Shown here: positions 1-5,376 of the stretch, piece by piece | How the letters are laid out: each line of letters starts with the position of its first letter | Numbering within the stretch: the stretch's first letter is position 1 | Assembly (NCBI GenBank): GCA_018065685.1 | Contig: JAGHSU010000030.1 | Span: forward strand, 1-8,938 | Direction of reading: 5' to 3' | DNA length: 8,938 bases | Source of the DNA: Candidatus Methanocorpusculum equi | GTDB taxonomy: Archaea; Halobacteriota; Methanomicrobia; Methanomicrobiales; Methanocorpusculaceae | Notes under the pieces: model-generated | Seen by the model: only the letters and a program-made list of their open reading frames with translations | What the model was told of the DNA's origin: nothing | The model's database searches: none | Program-made: the position numbers and the translations under genes

Positions 1-9
1 ATCTGTAAC

Positions 10-22
10 TATTTTTATTTTT
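10..22 (+). terminator. T-rich tract, possible archaeal terminator
   Basis: Positions 10-22 on the plus strand read TATTTTTATTTTT. Archaeal RNA polymerase terminates at T-rich tracts, so this could end a plus-strand gene lying left of the window and converging on the mscS gene. No such gene is visible, so the call is weak. A small 5-bp hairpin (43-47 with 52-56) sits between this tract and the stop of the minus-strand gene, but on the minus strand it is followed by an A-rich rather than a T-rich stretch. Confidence 0.25.
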
Positions 23-56
23 CACTCACCCGTACAGACCCACCGGAATACTCCGG

Positions 57-590
57 TTAGTACCTGTACACCCCTCCTTTCTGAAGAACAAGCCCTGCAC
101 AGACGCGGACCGCGGGATTCTCCGATTTGGCAGCTGCCAGAAGCTCATCCAGAGCGGGCTGCCCGATCCGGTCCAGAGCGGACGCTGCCATCCCCCGTGC
201 CTTCGCGTTTTCCGAGGCAAAAAGGGATATCAGCGGGCGTACCGCCTTTTCCCCGAAGGATGCAAGCACAGCTCCGATGTACCGCAGCACATCAGAGTCC
301 TCCTCACCTGCGGCATGCTCAATGAGAACAGCGATTAAGTCATCACTCCCGCTCATCAGATCCCCTGCCTTAATCAGAGCACGGGAGAGATACCAGCGGG
401 ATGTCACATCCCCCGTCCGGATTGCTTCGATGACCTCCCCGATGCGGCCCGGGGAGGATACAATCTCTGCTGCGAGCACCTCCTCTGCGGCACGCCTGAC
501 CTCCATCTCAGGAGATGCGGTATCTGCAAGAGCCCGGGAAAAGACACCCGGATCACTGCCCGGCTCAGTGCACGACTCACTGCTTTTCAT
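57..590 (-). CDS. Alternative separate HEAT-repeat protein start inside the MscS frame
   Basis: This is an alternative reading of the 3' third of the MscS frame and is not additional coding sequence. An ATG at 588-590 would begin a 177-residue HEAT-repeat protein. It is preceded by GGAAGGGGGGTGC, a purine-rich tract containing GGTG four bases upstream of the ATG, which resembles the GGTGA-type ribosome site used elsewhere in the window. HEAT repeats are helical scaffolds for protein-protein contact; no catalytic motif is visible. Translation from here could occur whether or not the upstream frame is truly fused. The alternative is that Met353 is just an internal methionine of a real fusion. 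Confidence 0.4.
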   Translation of the reverse strand: MKSSESCTEPGSDPGVFSRALADTASPEMEVRRAAEEVLAAEIVSSPGRIGEVIEAIRTGDVTSRWYLSRALIKAGDLMSGSDDLIAVLIEHAAGEEDSDVLRYIGAVLASFGEKAVRPLISLFASENAKARGMAASALDRIGQPALDELLAAAKSENPAVRVCAGLVLQKGGVYRY

Positions 591-1646
591 AAAGCACCCC
601 CCTTCCTTCTTATGCCCGATAATCTCTGCTGCCGACTTGTCGGTATCGATGCTGCTCTGCAGTTTTGCCGCATCATCTTCGCCGTACCAGAGTGTCAGCT
701 GGTTGAACGGAATGTCAATGCCGCCTTTTCTGAGGGCCTTAAAGAGTGTCCAGAGCACCTCTATCTTTGCATCCCACCAGTACTGGGACGGGGACCAGAG
801 CTTGACCAGAATGTTGATGCCGTGCGCCCCGAGTTCATTTACGTAAATGGACGGAGCCGGTTCGGTCAGGATATACGGATTCCGGAGGGCGGTCTCCCGG
901 ATGATTCTGACTGCCTTTTCGGCATCGTCGGTGTATCTGATGTCAATACTGTAGACGAATCTGCGGGCAACATTTGTCACAAGGTTGGTAATCTGTGCAG
1001 AAAAAACCGTGGAGTTCGGGATTCTGAGGATATCCCCGTCATAGGTTTTTATCTTTGTGGACAAAAGACTGATGGTTTCCACATACCCCTCAAACCCTGC
1101 AATATTTATCTCATCCCCGATACCTATCGGCCGCTCAATCATCAGCAGAATGCCTGCAATGAAGTTTGATAAGGTGTTCTGGCTTGCAAATCCGACAGCG
1201 ATACCAACCACTCCTCCGGCGACTAAAAGACCGTTGAAATCGATATGAAGCAGCGGACTTGCTCCAAGAATTCCTAAGAAGATTATCACTCCGCACGCCA
1301 GTTTGACTGTTCCGTCGATGTTTTTCGCATCAATCTTTCCGGAAAGCCCGCGGCGGATGAGACGGGAGACGATTTTTATCAGGACAAAGACCACAACCGC
1401 AATTATGAGAACGCCGATGAGGTTTCCGATGGTAAAGTCGGCGAAGAGTCTGAAGTCAAGAATTGAGTTTCCGGTAAGTTTTCCGTCAAAGAAGTTTTCT
1501 ATTTCGTTGACGAGGGGAGTGGGGCCGGATGCCGCGGGTGCTGCCGCAGATGCTCCCGCTTCAGAGACGGACGGGGACGGGACGGCTGCAGGGGCTGCTG
1601 CGGCCGTTGCGGCGGAGACTGCGTCTGATGCTGCTGTATCTGTCAT
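57..1646 (-). CDS. MscS-family mechanosensitive channel with C-terminal HEAT-repeat domain (probable gene fusion)
   Basis: A 529-residue membrane protein. MscS channels open under membrane tension and release solutes during hypo-osmotic shock. Residues 1-44 are Ala/Pro/Ser-rich and probably disordered. Membrane segments lie near 72-98 and 114-134, and the pore helix TM3 near 139-170 is Gly/Ala-rich (GGVVGIAVGFASQ). The MscS beta domain follows at about 171-225, with ERPIGIGDEI and the T-x-DGDILRIPNS motif, then the alpha/beta vestibule domain to about residue 322. Residues 353-529 are unrelated: helical HEAT/armadillo-type repeats such as EKAVRPLISLF and ARGMAASALDRIGQPALDELL. The ATG at 1646 lies one base after the TAA of the DUF432 gene, so the two are cotranscribed. 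The junction (594-612) holds a G6 run plus an internal ATG at 588-590 (Met353). One G fewer would end MscS at a TGA overlapping that ATG, so this may really be two genes, 588-1646 and 57-590. Confidence 0.85.
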   Translation of the reverse strand: MTDTAASDAVSAATAAAAPAAVPSPSVSEAGASAAAPAASGPTPLVNEIENFFDGKLTGNSILDFRLFADFTIGNLIGVLIIAVVVFVLIKIVSRLIRRGLSGKIDAKNIDGTVKLACGVIIFLGILGASPLLHIDFNGLLVAGGVVGIAVGFASQNTLSNFIAGILLMIERPIGIGDEINIAGFEGYVETISLLSTKIKTYDGDILRIPNSTVFSAQITNLVTNVARRFVYSIDIRYTDDAEKAVRIIRETALRNPYILTEPAPSIYVNELGAHGINILVKLWSPSQYWWDAKIEVLWTLFKALRKGGIDIPFNQLTLWYGEDDAAKLQSSIDTDKSAAEIIGHKKEGGCFMKSSESCTEPGSDPGVFSRALADTASPEMEVRRAAEEVLAAEIVSSPGRIGEVIEAIRTGDVTSRWYLSRALIKAGDLMSGSDDLIAVLIEHAAGEEDSDVLRYIGAVLASFGEKAVRPLISLFASENAKARGMAASALDRIGQPALDELLAAAKSENPAVRVCAGLVLQKGGVYRY

Positions 1647-1647
1647 G

Positions 1648-2466
1648 TTATTTCAACCCCATGTCCATGGTAAAGGTATTTCCGTCGGTCACACCTCTGA
1701 CATTACAGAATTCATCCACTCTTCGCGGGCGGAAGAGTGTTTCGGCACGTGTCATCTCATCCATGAGCGGTTTATCTTCGCAGGTCACAACCGCGGTATC
1801 GGCATTGGAGATTGAAACAGAGGCACAGGCTGCAACACAGCTGCGGTCCCAGTAGAGAGCGAGTTCTTTCATATACAATACGACGCGGCCGAGGGAAACC
1901 CAGGAATCAGCATTGTTTTCTATCTCAATCCGGAGCAGGAACTCCTTGTAGTTTTTCACCGGCACCGGACTGGATGAGACCCGGGACCTGACGAAACGGG
2001 TGATGACCCCGCGGGTTGCCGTGCCGTAGAGGGCAAACTTCGGTTCTGCAAAGCTGAAGACATCAAGGGTTTTTGCCGCATCATTTTCCGCTTTGAGGGT
2101 TACTGCAATCTCCAGCGGGGCGGTTACAAAGATGACGGGTTTTGCTCCGGGTTCGATTGCTATCTCATCGAAGCGTATCTGCAGATAGTCGGTTACCGGT
2201 TTGGGGAGATGAAGCGGGGCGGAGGGCATGATGGTGTATTCTTTGTTTCCGGATGCGATGTTTGCCTCAACGGTTTTCCCGTCAAAGAGTCTGCGGTAGC
2301 GGATGATGCCTCCGTTATCTTCAAAGGAGAGGGAAAGTTTTCTGTGCTGTATGCAGCGGGAGAACGGATAGGTGCCGAATGCTATCGTTTCTCCGGCAGG
2401 TCCTACTTTGTCGTAACAGAATGATGATGTTTTTCTTCGGGGTTCCCGGGTATCGGTTGATGCCAT
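1648..2466 (-). CDS. DUF432 family protein
   Basis: A 272-residue, probably cytoplasmic protein with no signal peptide or membrane segment. It is rich in beta-strand-like stretches (YLQIRFDEIAIEPGAKPVIF, EFLLRIEIENN) and has no recognisable catalytic motif. Composition and neighbourhood match DUF432 (COG2430), an archaeal family I recall next to MscS genes; its biochemical role is unknown. The C-terminal half contains a conserved-looking block (WVSLGRVVLYMKELALYWD). Its TAA at 1648-1650 is one base from the mscS ATG, so the two are almost certainly cotranscribed and may act together at the membrane (inference). The ATG at 2466 is the only plausible start near the N terminus. An AATATAAT box at 2476-2483 lies only about 13 bases upstream, too close to act as its TATA box with this start, so the promoter position is unresolved. 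Confidence 0.8.
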   Translation of the reverse strand: MASTDTREPRRKTSSFCYDKVGPAGETIAFGTYPFSRCIQHRKLSLSFEDNGGIIRYRRLFDGKTVEANIASGNKEYTIMPSAPLHLPKPVTDYLQIRFDEIAIEPGAKPVIFVTAPLEIAVTLKAENDAAKTLDVFSFAEPKFALYGTATRGVITRFVRSRVSSSPVPVKNYKEFLLRIEIENNADSWVSLGRVVLYMKELALYWDRSCVAACASVSISNADTAVVTCEDKPLMDEMTRAETLFRPRRVDEFCNVRGVTDGNTFTMDMGLK

Positions 2467-2602
2467 AACGTGATTATTATATTGGATTCGATAGGTAATA
2501 GGGATTTTGGATGATGAAATCCGGCCCTGCGCAAAAAGGAGGGGTATTCCCGGGTTGTTACTTTCTTCTGAGGGCAGGCATCATCCCGCGTCTCTCCCAG
2601 TC

Positions 2603-3187
2603 TTATATCAGCCGGCCTGCTATCTCTTTTCCGCGGGCGTATGCCTCATCCGAACTCTCCGTCCAGACCTTTGCCCCGCCTTTTTCATCCATTCCGGGGA
2701 AGAGCACATTATCCTTATAGGAAAAGCCCGCGTCATGGAGAAATGCCCGGGCAACCGGAAATGCCGCGTCAAAGACGTGCGGGGTGTCTTTGCCGGAGGT
2801 TGAAAGGAACACGCCGATATGGCTTTTTACATGCTCGTCGCTGAACTTCAGGGTTTTCGTGATAAACTTTCTCGCCCACAGCACCTGACCGCGGTCGATA
2901 AAGCCCTTCAGATCCGCGGTCATTGTCATGGAGTATATGGGGGATGCGAGCACCAGAACATCCGCCGATAAAACCTCCTCGAGGAGAGGAGTGATGTCGT
3001 CGGATAACACACACACGCCTTTTTTACAGCAGGCGTTGCATCCCCTGCAGTTTCTATAGGACAGGTCGACAAGCCGGACGGTTTTTGTTTCAGCTCCCGC
3101 ATCCTCCGCTCCTTTCATAAATGCGGCGAGTACTGTCTCTGTGTTGCCGCCTTTCCTGGGACTTCCGCTGATGCCGAGTACTTTCAT
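2603..3187 (-). CDS. Iron-sulfur flavoprotein / NADPH-dependent FMN reductase family
   Basis: A 194-residue soluble flavodoxin-fold protein. The N terminus carries the FMN phosphate loop GSPRKGGNT (residues 8-16), and ASPIYSM (81-87) is a second flavin-contacting motif typical of NADPH-dependent FMN reductases. Between them, cysteines 47, 50, 53 and 59 form CX2CX2CX5C, fitting the compact motif that binds the [4Fe-4S] cluster in archaeal iron-sulfur flavoproteins (Isf); Cys54 is extra. Isf proteins pass electrons from ferredoxin to acceptors such as O2 or H2O2; the partner here is unknown. The length matches the family. No ribosome site precedes the ATG, but an AT-rich box (ATTAAT, 3210-3215) about 26 bases upstream fits a leaderless transcript. 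It is divergent from npdG across 170 bp. The 136 bp between its stop and the DUF432 start hold no gene that I can support. Confidence 0.85.
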   Translation of the reverse strand: MKVLGISGSPRKGGNTETVLAAFMKGAEDAGAETKTVRLVDLSYRNCRGCNACCKKGVCVLSDDITPLLEEVLSADVLVLASPIYSMTMTADLKGFIDRGQVLWARKFITKTLKFSDEHVKSHIGVFLSTSGKDTPHVFDAAFPVARAFLHDAGFSYKDNVLFPGMDEKGGAKVWTESSDEAYARGKEIAGRLI

Positions 3188-3208
3188 ACATAATAATGGT
3201 CTTTTCCG

Positions 3209-3217
3209 GATTAATAG
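3209..3217 (-). promoter_or_regulatory. Probable TATA box of the iron-sulfur flavoprotein gene
   Basis: On the minus strand CTATTAATC is centred about 26 bases upstream of the ATG at 3187. That is the usual TATA-to-start distance in archaea, so transcription would begin at or very near the ATG. This agrees with the absence of a ribosome-binding site. The match to a TATA consensus is imperfect. Confidence 0.4.
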
Positions 3218-3283
3218 TCTTCGTATCAGGTAAAGAAAGCACCGGAGAGATACGGCATCCCCGCATCCAGTCCCATCTCTTCA

Positions 3284-3293
3284 TTTTATATCC
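3284..3293 (+). promoter_or_regulatory. Probable TATA box of npdG
   Basis: TTTTATATCC is a good archaeal TATA element on the plus strand. A start site 24-28 bases downstream, near 3312-3316, would leave a leader of roughly 45 bases. That leader contains the hairpin at 3323-3340 and the ribosome site at 3346-3350. Confidence 0.6.
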
Positions 3294-3322
3294 AAGAACG
3301 ACAAATATAGATACTACCAAAG

Positions 3323-3340
3323 CCCGCAGAATTGTGCGGG
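3323..3340 (+). promoter_or_regulatory. Leader hairpin just upstream of the npdG ribosome site
   Basis: CCCGCA (3323-3328) pairs with TGCGGG (3335-3340) around a six-base loop, GAATTG. The GAGGT ribosome site starts six bases downstream of the stem and the ATG follows at 3358. With the proposed promoter it would fold at the 5' end of the mRNA. It could stabilise the transcript or influence ribosome access; no ligand-binding riboswitch class is recognisable. Confidence 0.4.
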
Positions 3341-3357
3341 AAGATGAGGTATCTTAG

Positions 3358-4032
3358 ATGAAGAAAGTTGCCATTTTAGGAGGAACCGGAAATATCGGAG
3401 AGGGTCTGGCCCGCAGAATCTGTCTCGGAGGAAAGTTCGACGTCGCAATCGGCTCCCGCGGAGCAGACAAAGCCCAGGCAGCAGCAGACGGCGTATGTGC
3501 CTGTCTGAAGGAACGCGGATGTACAGAAACCACCTGTACCGGAGGTACAAATGCGGATGTCTGTTCTGCAGACATTCTGATTCTTTCCCTTCCGTTTGAG
3601 AGAATCCAGTCCACAATTGACACCATCGGAAAATCAGCCTTTGAGAACAAAATCATTATCTCTCTCATCAATCCGATGGTAAGAAATCCGGGCGAGAAGT
3701 ACTTCCTTCCGGACCAGCCGGCAGAGGGGTCTGCAGCGCTTGCTATCGAAAAGATGCTTCCTGCATCCGCAAAACTGGTCTGTGCATTTAACAATGTGGC
3801 AGCAGGCAAGTGGATGGAGCTTGACGAGGAGCTCGACTACACGGTTGCTGTCTGCGGAAACGATGAGGAGGCAAAGGCCGCCGTAAAAGAGCTTGTTGCA
3901 AGCGTCTCGAAGCTTCAGCCGCTTGATGCAGGACCGCTTGCCATGTCAAATGTCATTGAAGGAATCACCCCGCTGGTAATTACGATTGCCATGCGGAACG
4001 GATTAAAAGACGTCGGTGTTTACTTCAGATAA
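3358..4032 (+). CDS. npdG: F420H2:NADP+ oxidoreductase (Fno/NpdG)
   Basis: A 224-residue cytosolic enzyme catalysing reversible hydride transfer between coenzyme F420H2 and NADP+, supplying NADPH in methanogens. The N-terminal Rossmann loop GGTGNIGEG (8-16) binds the dinucleotide. SRGADK (33-38) provides the Ser/Arg/Lys set that contacts the 2'-phosphate in the Archaeoglobus enzyme, consistent with NADP rather than NAD. ILSLPFE (74-80) and the C-terminal segment (PLDAGPLAMSNVIEGITPL) are typical of the family. Length is close to the roughly 212 residues of known Fno. The ATG at 3358 is preceded by GAGGT (3346-3350) at a seven-base spacing, supporting the start. It is monocistronic, ends in a T-rich tract, and abuts the first foldback element. 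Its convergent neighbour is a V4R-domain regulator. Confidence 0.95.
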   Translation: MKKVAILGGTGNIGEGLARRICLGGKFDVAIGSRGADKAQAAADGVCACLKERGCTETTCTGGTNADVCSADILILSLPFERIQSTIDTIGKSAFENKIIISLINPMVRNPGEKYFLPDQPAEGSAALAIEKMLPASAKLVCAFNNVAAGKWMELDEELDYTVAVCGNDEEAKAAVKELVASVSKLQPLDAGPLAMSNVIEGITPLVITIAMRNGLKDVGVYFR

Positions 4033-4033
4033 T

Positions 4034-4043
4034 TTCTTTTTTT
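4034..4043 (+). terminator. T-tract terminator of npdG
   Basis: Immediately after the TAA the plus strand is T-rich (TTTCTTTTTTT, 4033-4043), enough for archaeal termination. It runs directly into the TTGTAAC end of the foldback element, and its complement recurs at the other end (AAAAGAAA, 4458-4465), so it belongs to the overall symmetry. Confidence 0.5.
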
Positions 4044-4150
4044 GTAACTATTCAGCAGCATCACGCAGGTATTCTTCACGGTTGTTGTAACTGACGGTGC
4101 GGGCACTTGCGGGCGTGGTTGTAACGTATGTGCGGCGTTGACTCCAGAAA

Positions 4151-4180
4151 CCGCAAATCTACGCAAATCTACGCAAATCG
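4151..4180. repeat. Three 10-bp tandem units in the left arm of copy 1
   Basis: The units are CCGCAAATCT, ACGCAAATCT and ACGCAAATCG, back to back. Their inverse lies at 4351-4380 in the right arm. A 10-bp step is close to one helical turn, so a bound protein would meet equivalent contacts on one face of the DNA. The same set occurs at 8654-8683 in copy 2. Confidence 0.85.
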
Positions 4181-4230
4181 CAGCCCTTTGGCACCCGCGC
4201 TTGGCCCTGCTTATCGCAGGGCGCGGGCGG

Positions 4231-4306
4231 GCTGCTGGGAGAAAGAGTAAGCATCTTCATTTATTACCATGATTTAGTCGTATTGTACTAACTCTTAGCG
4301 AGCCGC
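4231..4306. repeat. Conserved core of foldback copy 1
   Basis: The 76 bases between the arms align without gaps to 8734-8809 of copy 2, with 64 identities by eye. Invariant blocks include GAAAGAGTAA, TTTAGTCG, TTGTACT and AGCGAGCCGC. AGAGT/ACTCT (4244-4248/4291-4295) can form a short stem. Most of this core is not an inverted repeat, so its conservation is not explained by arm-to-arm copying. Confidence 0.75.
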
Positions 4307-4476
4307 CCGCACCCCGCGATAAGCGGGGTTAAGTGCGGGTGGATAGGCTCGCGATTTGCGTGGATTTGCGTAGATTTGCGGTTTTTGGAGTCAACGCCGC
4401 ACTATCAGTTACAACATCCGCGAAGGGCACCCACCGGATGCTGCTGAATAGTTATAATAAAAGAAACCGTTTATTC

Positions 4477-4494
4477 AAAAAAACACCGGAGTGT
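4477..4494 (-). terminator. Terminator of the V4R regulator gene
   Basis: On the minus strand, ACAC-TCCG-GTGT (4494-4483) makes a four-pair hairpin followed by a seven-T run (4483-4477), 13 bases after the TAA at 4507. It lies between the gene and the foldback element, so the element sits between the terminators of two convergent genes. Confidence 0.5.
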
Positions 4495-4506
4495 CACGGT
4501 TACCCG

Positions 4507-5280
4507 TTACACCCTTCCTTCCCCGGCCATGGAAATCTCAAAGCAGCAGGAGGGATCCCCGAGGGAAAGACAGGAGATTTCATGGACCTCCGTCTGACTC
4601 CCGAAGTGTGCAGAAAACACCGCATCCAGAATACCTGTTGTAATAACGCATCCCCCCGGAATTCCCTTCGGAAGCGTCATACACTCATAACAGTTCTTCA
4701 CCTCAAGCACAAACGGCTCGCGGCTTTTCAGCGACATCTCCCCGAACTCATACCTTGCCCAGAACTCGGAAAGGTTTGCTACTGTATCCTCAAGTGTCTC
4801 AGCTACAATAAACGGCACAATCGACTCGCCGAGAATAATCCCTCCGCGTTTTAACACAGGGTCAATAGAGATGCCGGACTCGGCAAGAGCGATGCGGAAG
4901 ATATGCGGAAGCATCGCCTTGTAACTGATCTTATCATAATTGGTATAGGTGTTCCTGATAAGTTCACGGAACCATGATGCAGCAGAATAGGTTGAGGGAG
5001 CCAGTGTTCCGATGTACTTTGCAGAAAGCACATATGACTTATGCCTTCTGTCATATTCCCCGGACACTCTGCTTACAATTCCCCCGTCCACAAGAGAGTT
5101 AAGATACACGGAAACTGTTGACTTGGAAAGACCGGTCTCTTCCTGAATCTCCGGAAAAGTTGCCGAACCGTTCTTCTGCAGAAGTCTTACAATCTTCAGA
5201 CGCACCGGACTCCGGATGGTGGTGATATTTCCGTCGCGCAAATACAGTTCAAGCTCGTTTTTACTCTCTGGTTCTGGCAT
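4507..5280 (-). CDS. Winged-helix (ArsR-like) regulator with C-terminal V4R domain, MsvR-like
   Basis: A 257-residue cytosolic transcription factor. Residues about 20-90 form a winged helix: SPVRLKIVRLLQKNG, then the recognition helix LSKSTVSVYLNSLVDGGIV (51-69) and a wing with GEYDRRHKSYVLS. Residues about 120-250 match a V4R domain, ending in the hallmark Cys-x7-Cys-Cys segment (CLSLGDPSCCFEI, C237, C245, C246); C197, C200 and C211 are also present. Methanogen-specific V4R regulators (MsvR) have this architecture and use V4R cysteines to switch DNA binding with redox state, so a redox sensor is a reasonable inference; metal or ligand binding is the alternative. The ATG at 5280 has no obvious ribosome site. 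The promoter holds a TATA box and two palindromes suggesting autoregulation. It is convergent with npdG and has its own terminator. Confidence 0.85.
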   Translation of the reverse strand: MPEPESKNELELYLRDGNITTIRSPVRLKIVRLLQKNGSATFPEIQEETGLSKSTVSVYLNSLVDGGIVSRVSGEYDRRHKSYVLSAKYIGTLAPSTYSAASWFRELIRNTYTNYDKISYKAMLPHIFRIALAESGISIDPVLKRGGIILGESIVPFIVAETLEDTVANLSEFWARYEFGEMSLKSREPFVLEVKNCYECMTLPKGIPGGCVITTGILDAVFSAHFGSQTEVHEISCLSLGDPSCCFEISMAGEGRV

Positions 5281-5310
5281 ACAATAATTATTATTTATTA
5301 TGCATCATCT

Positions 5311-5324
5311 AAATATTAATATTT
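5311..5324. promoter_or_regulatory. 14-bp AT palindrome upstream of the V4R regulator
   Basis: AAATATTAATATTT is a perfect palindrome, 31-44 bases upstream of the regulator ATG and around the transcription start expected from the TATA box at 5341-5351. It abuts the next palindrome and shares base 5324 with it. It may be a regulator site or simply AT-rich promoter DNA. Confidence 0.4.
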
Positions 5325-5337
5325 GTATCCGGATACA
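5324..5337. promoter_or_regulatory. 14-bp palindrome TGTATCCGGATACA, candidate operator
   Basis: This is a perfect 14-bp palindrome between the TATA box (5341-5351) and the expected start site (near 5320) of the V4R regulator gene. A dimeric winged-helix protein bound here would block the promoter, so negative autoregulation is the simplest inference. Which protein binds it is not shown by the sequence. Confidence 0.5.
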
Positions 5338-5340
5338 CAG

Positions 5341-5351
5341 GGTATATAAAG
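5341..5351 (-). promoter_or_regulatory. TATA box of the V4R regulator gene
   Basis: On the minus strand CTTTATATACC is a near-ideal archaeal TATA element. It predicts a start near 5320 and a leader of about 40 bases. Just upstream, TCCG-N8-CGAA (5357-5372) loosely resembles the spaced TTCG/CGAA half-sites I recall for MsvR. Confidence 0.65.
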
Positions 5352-5376
5352 AAACGTCCGATATTATGCGAACATA

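Larger units (their letters stand above)
4034..4465. repeat. Foldback intergenic element, copy 1 (complete)
   Basis: An inverted-repeat element of roughly 410-430 bp. Its ends match as TAACTATTCAGCAGCATC (4045-4062) against its reverse complement at 4437-4454 (18/18), and the symmetry continues into flanking T/A tracts. The inner arm 4131-4181 pairs with 4351-4401 over 51 bp with two differences, both G.T type. Each arm has a branch hairpin: GCCCTGC/GCAGGGC (4204-4210/4216-4222, loop TTATC) and CCCCGC/GCGGGG (4312-4317/4323-4328, loop GATAA, complementary to the other loop). Three 10-bp tandem units occupy each inner arm. TTGTAAC occurs three times in the left arm (4042, 4085, 4119). A core at 4231-4306 separates the arms. 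It fills the gap between npdG and the convergent regulator. No convincing ORF lies within. A second copy starts near 8551. It could be a structured RNA gene or a MITE-like transposon. Confidence 0.9.

Noticed and set aside
3..13. CTGTAACTATT at the window start resembles the TTGTAACTATT end of the foldback element.
   Set aside because: The match stops after about ten bases (no CAGC follows), the T-tract is on the wrong side, and no arm sequence is present downstream.
127..1169. Plus-strand open frames opposite the MscS gene.
   Set aside because: They are antisense to a clear MscS/HEAT coding sequence and have low-complexity translations without domains.
2476..2483. AATATAAT as the TATA box of the DUF432-mscS operon.
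   Set aside because: It is only about 13 bases from the ATG, which would put the start site inside the gene, and no later in-frame start is available near the N terminus.
4151..4380. Tandem CGCAAATC units as a possible CRISPR array.
   Set aside because: The units are contiguous 10-mers with no spacers and are arranged as inverted sets within a palindrome.
4333..4854. Long plus-strand open frame across the right arm of copy 1 and the regulator gene.
   Set aside because: It is an antisense shadow of the V4R regulator extended into the repeat, with no domain or ribosome site.
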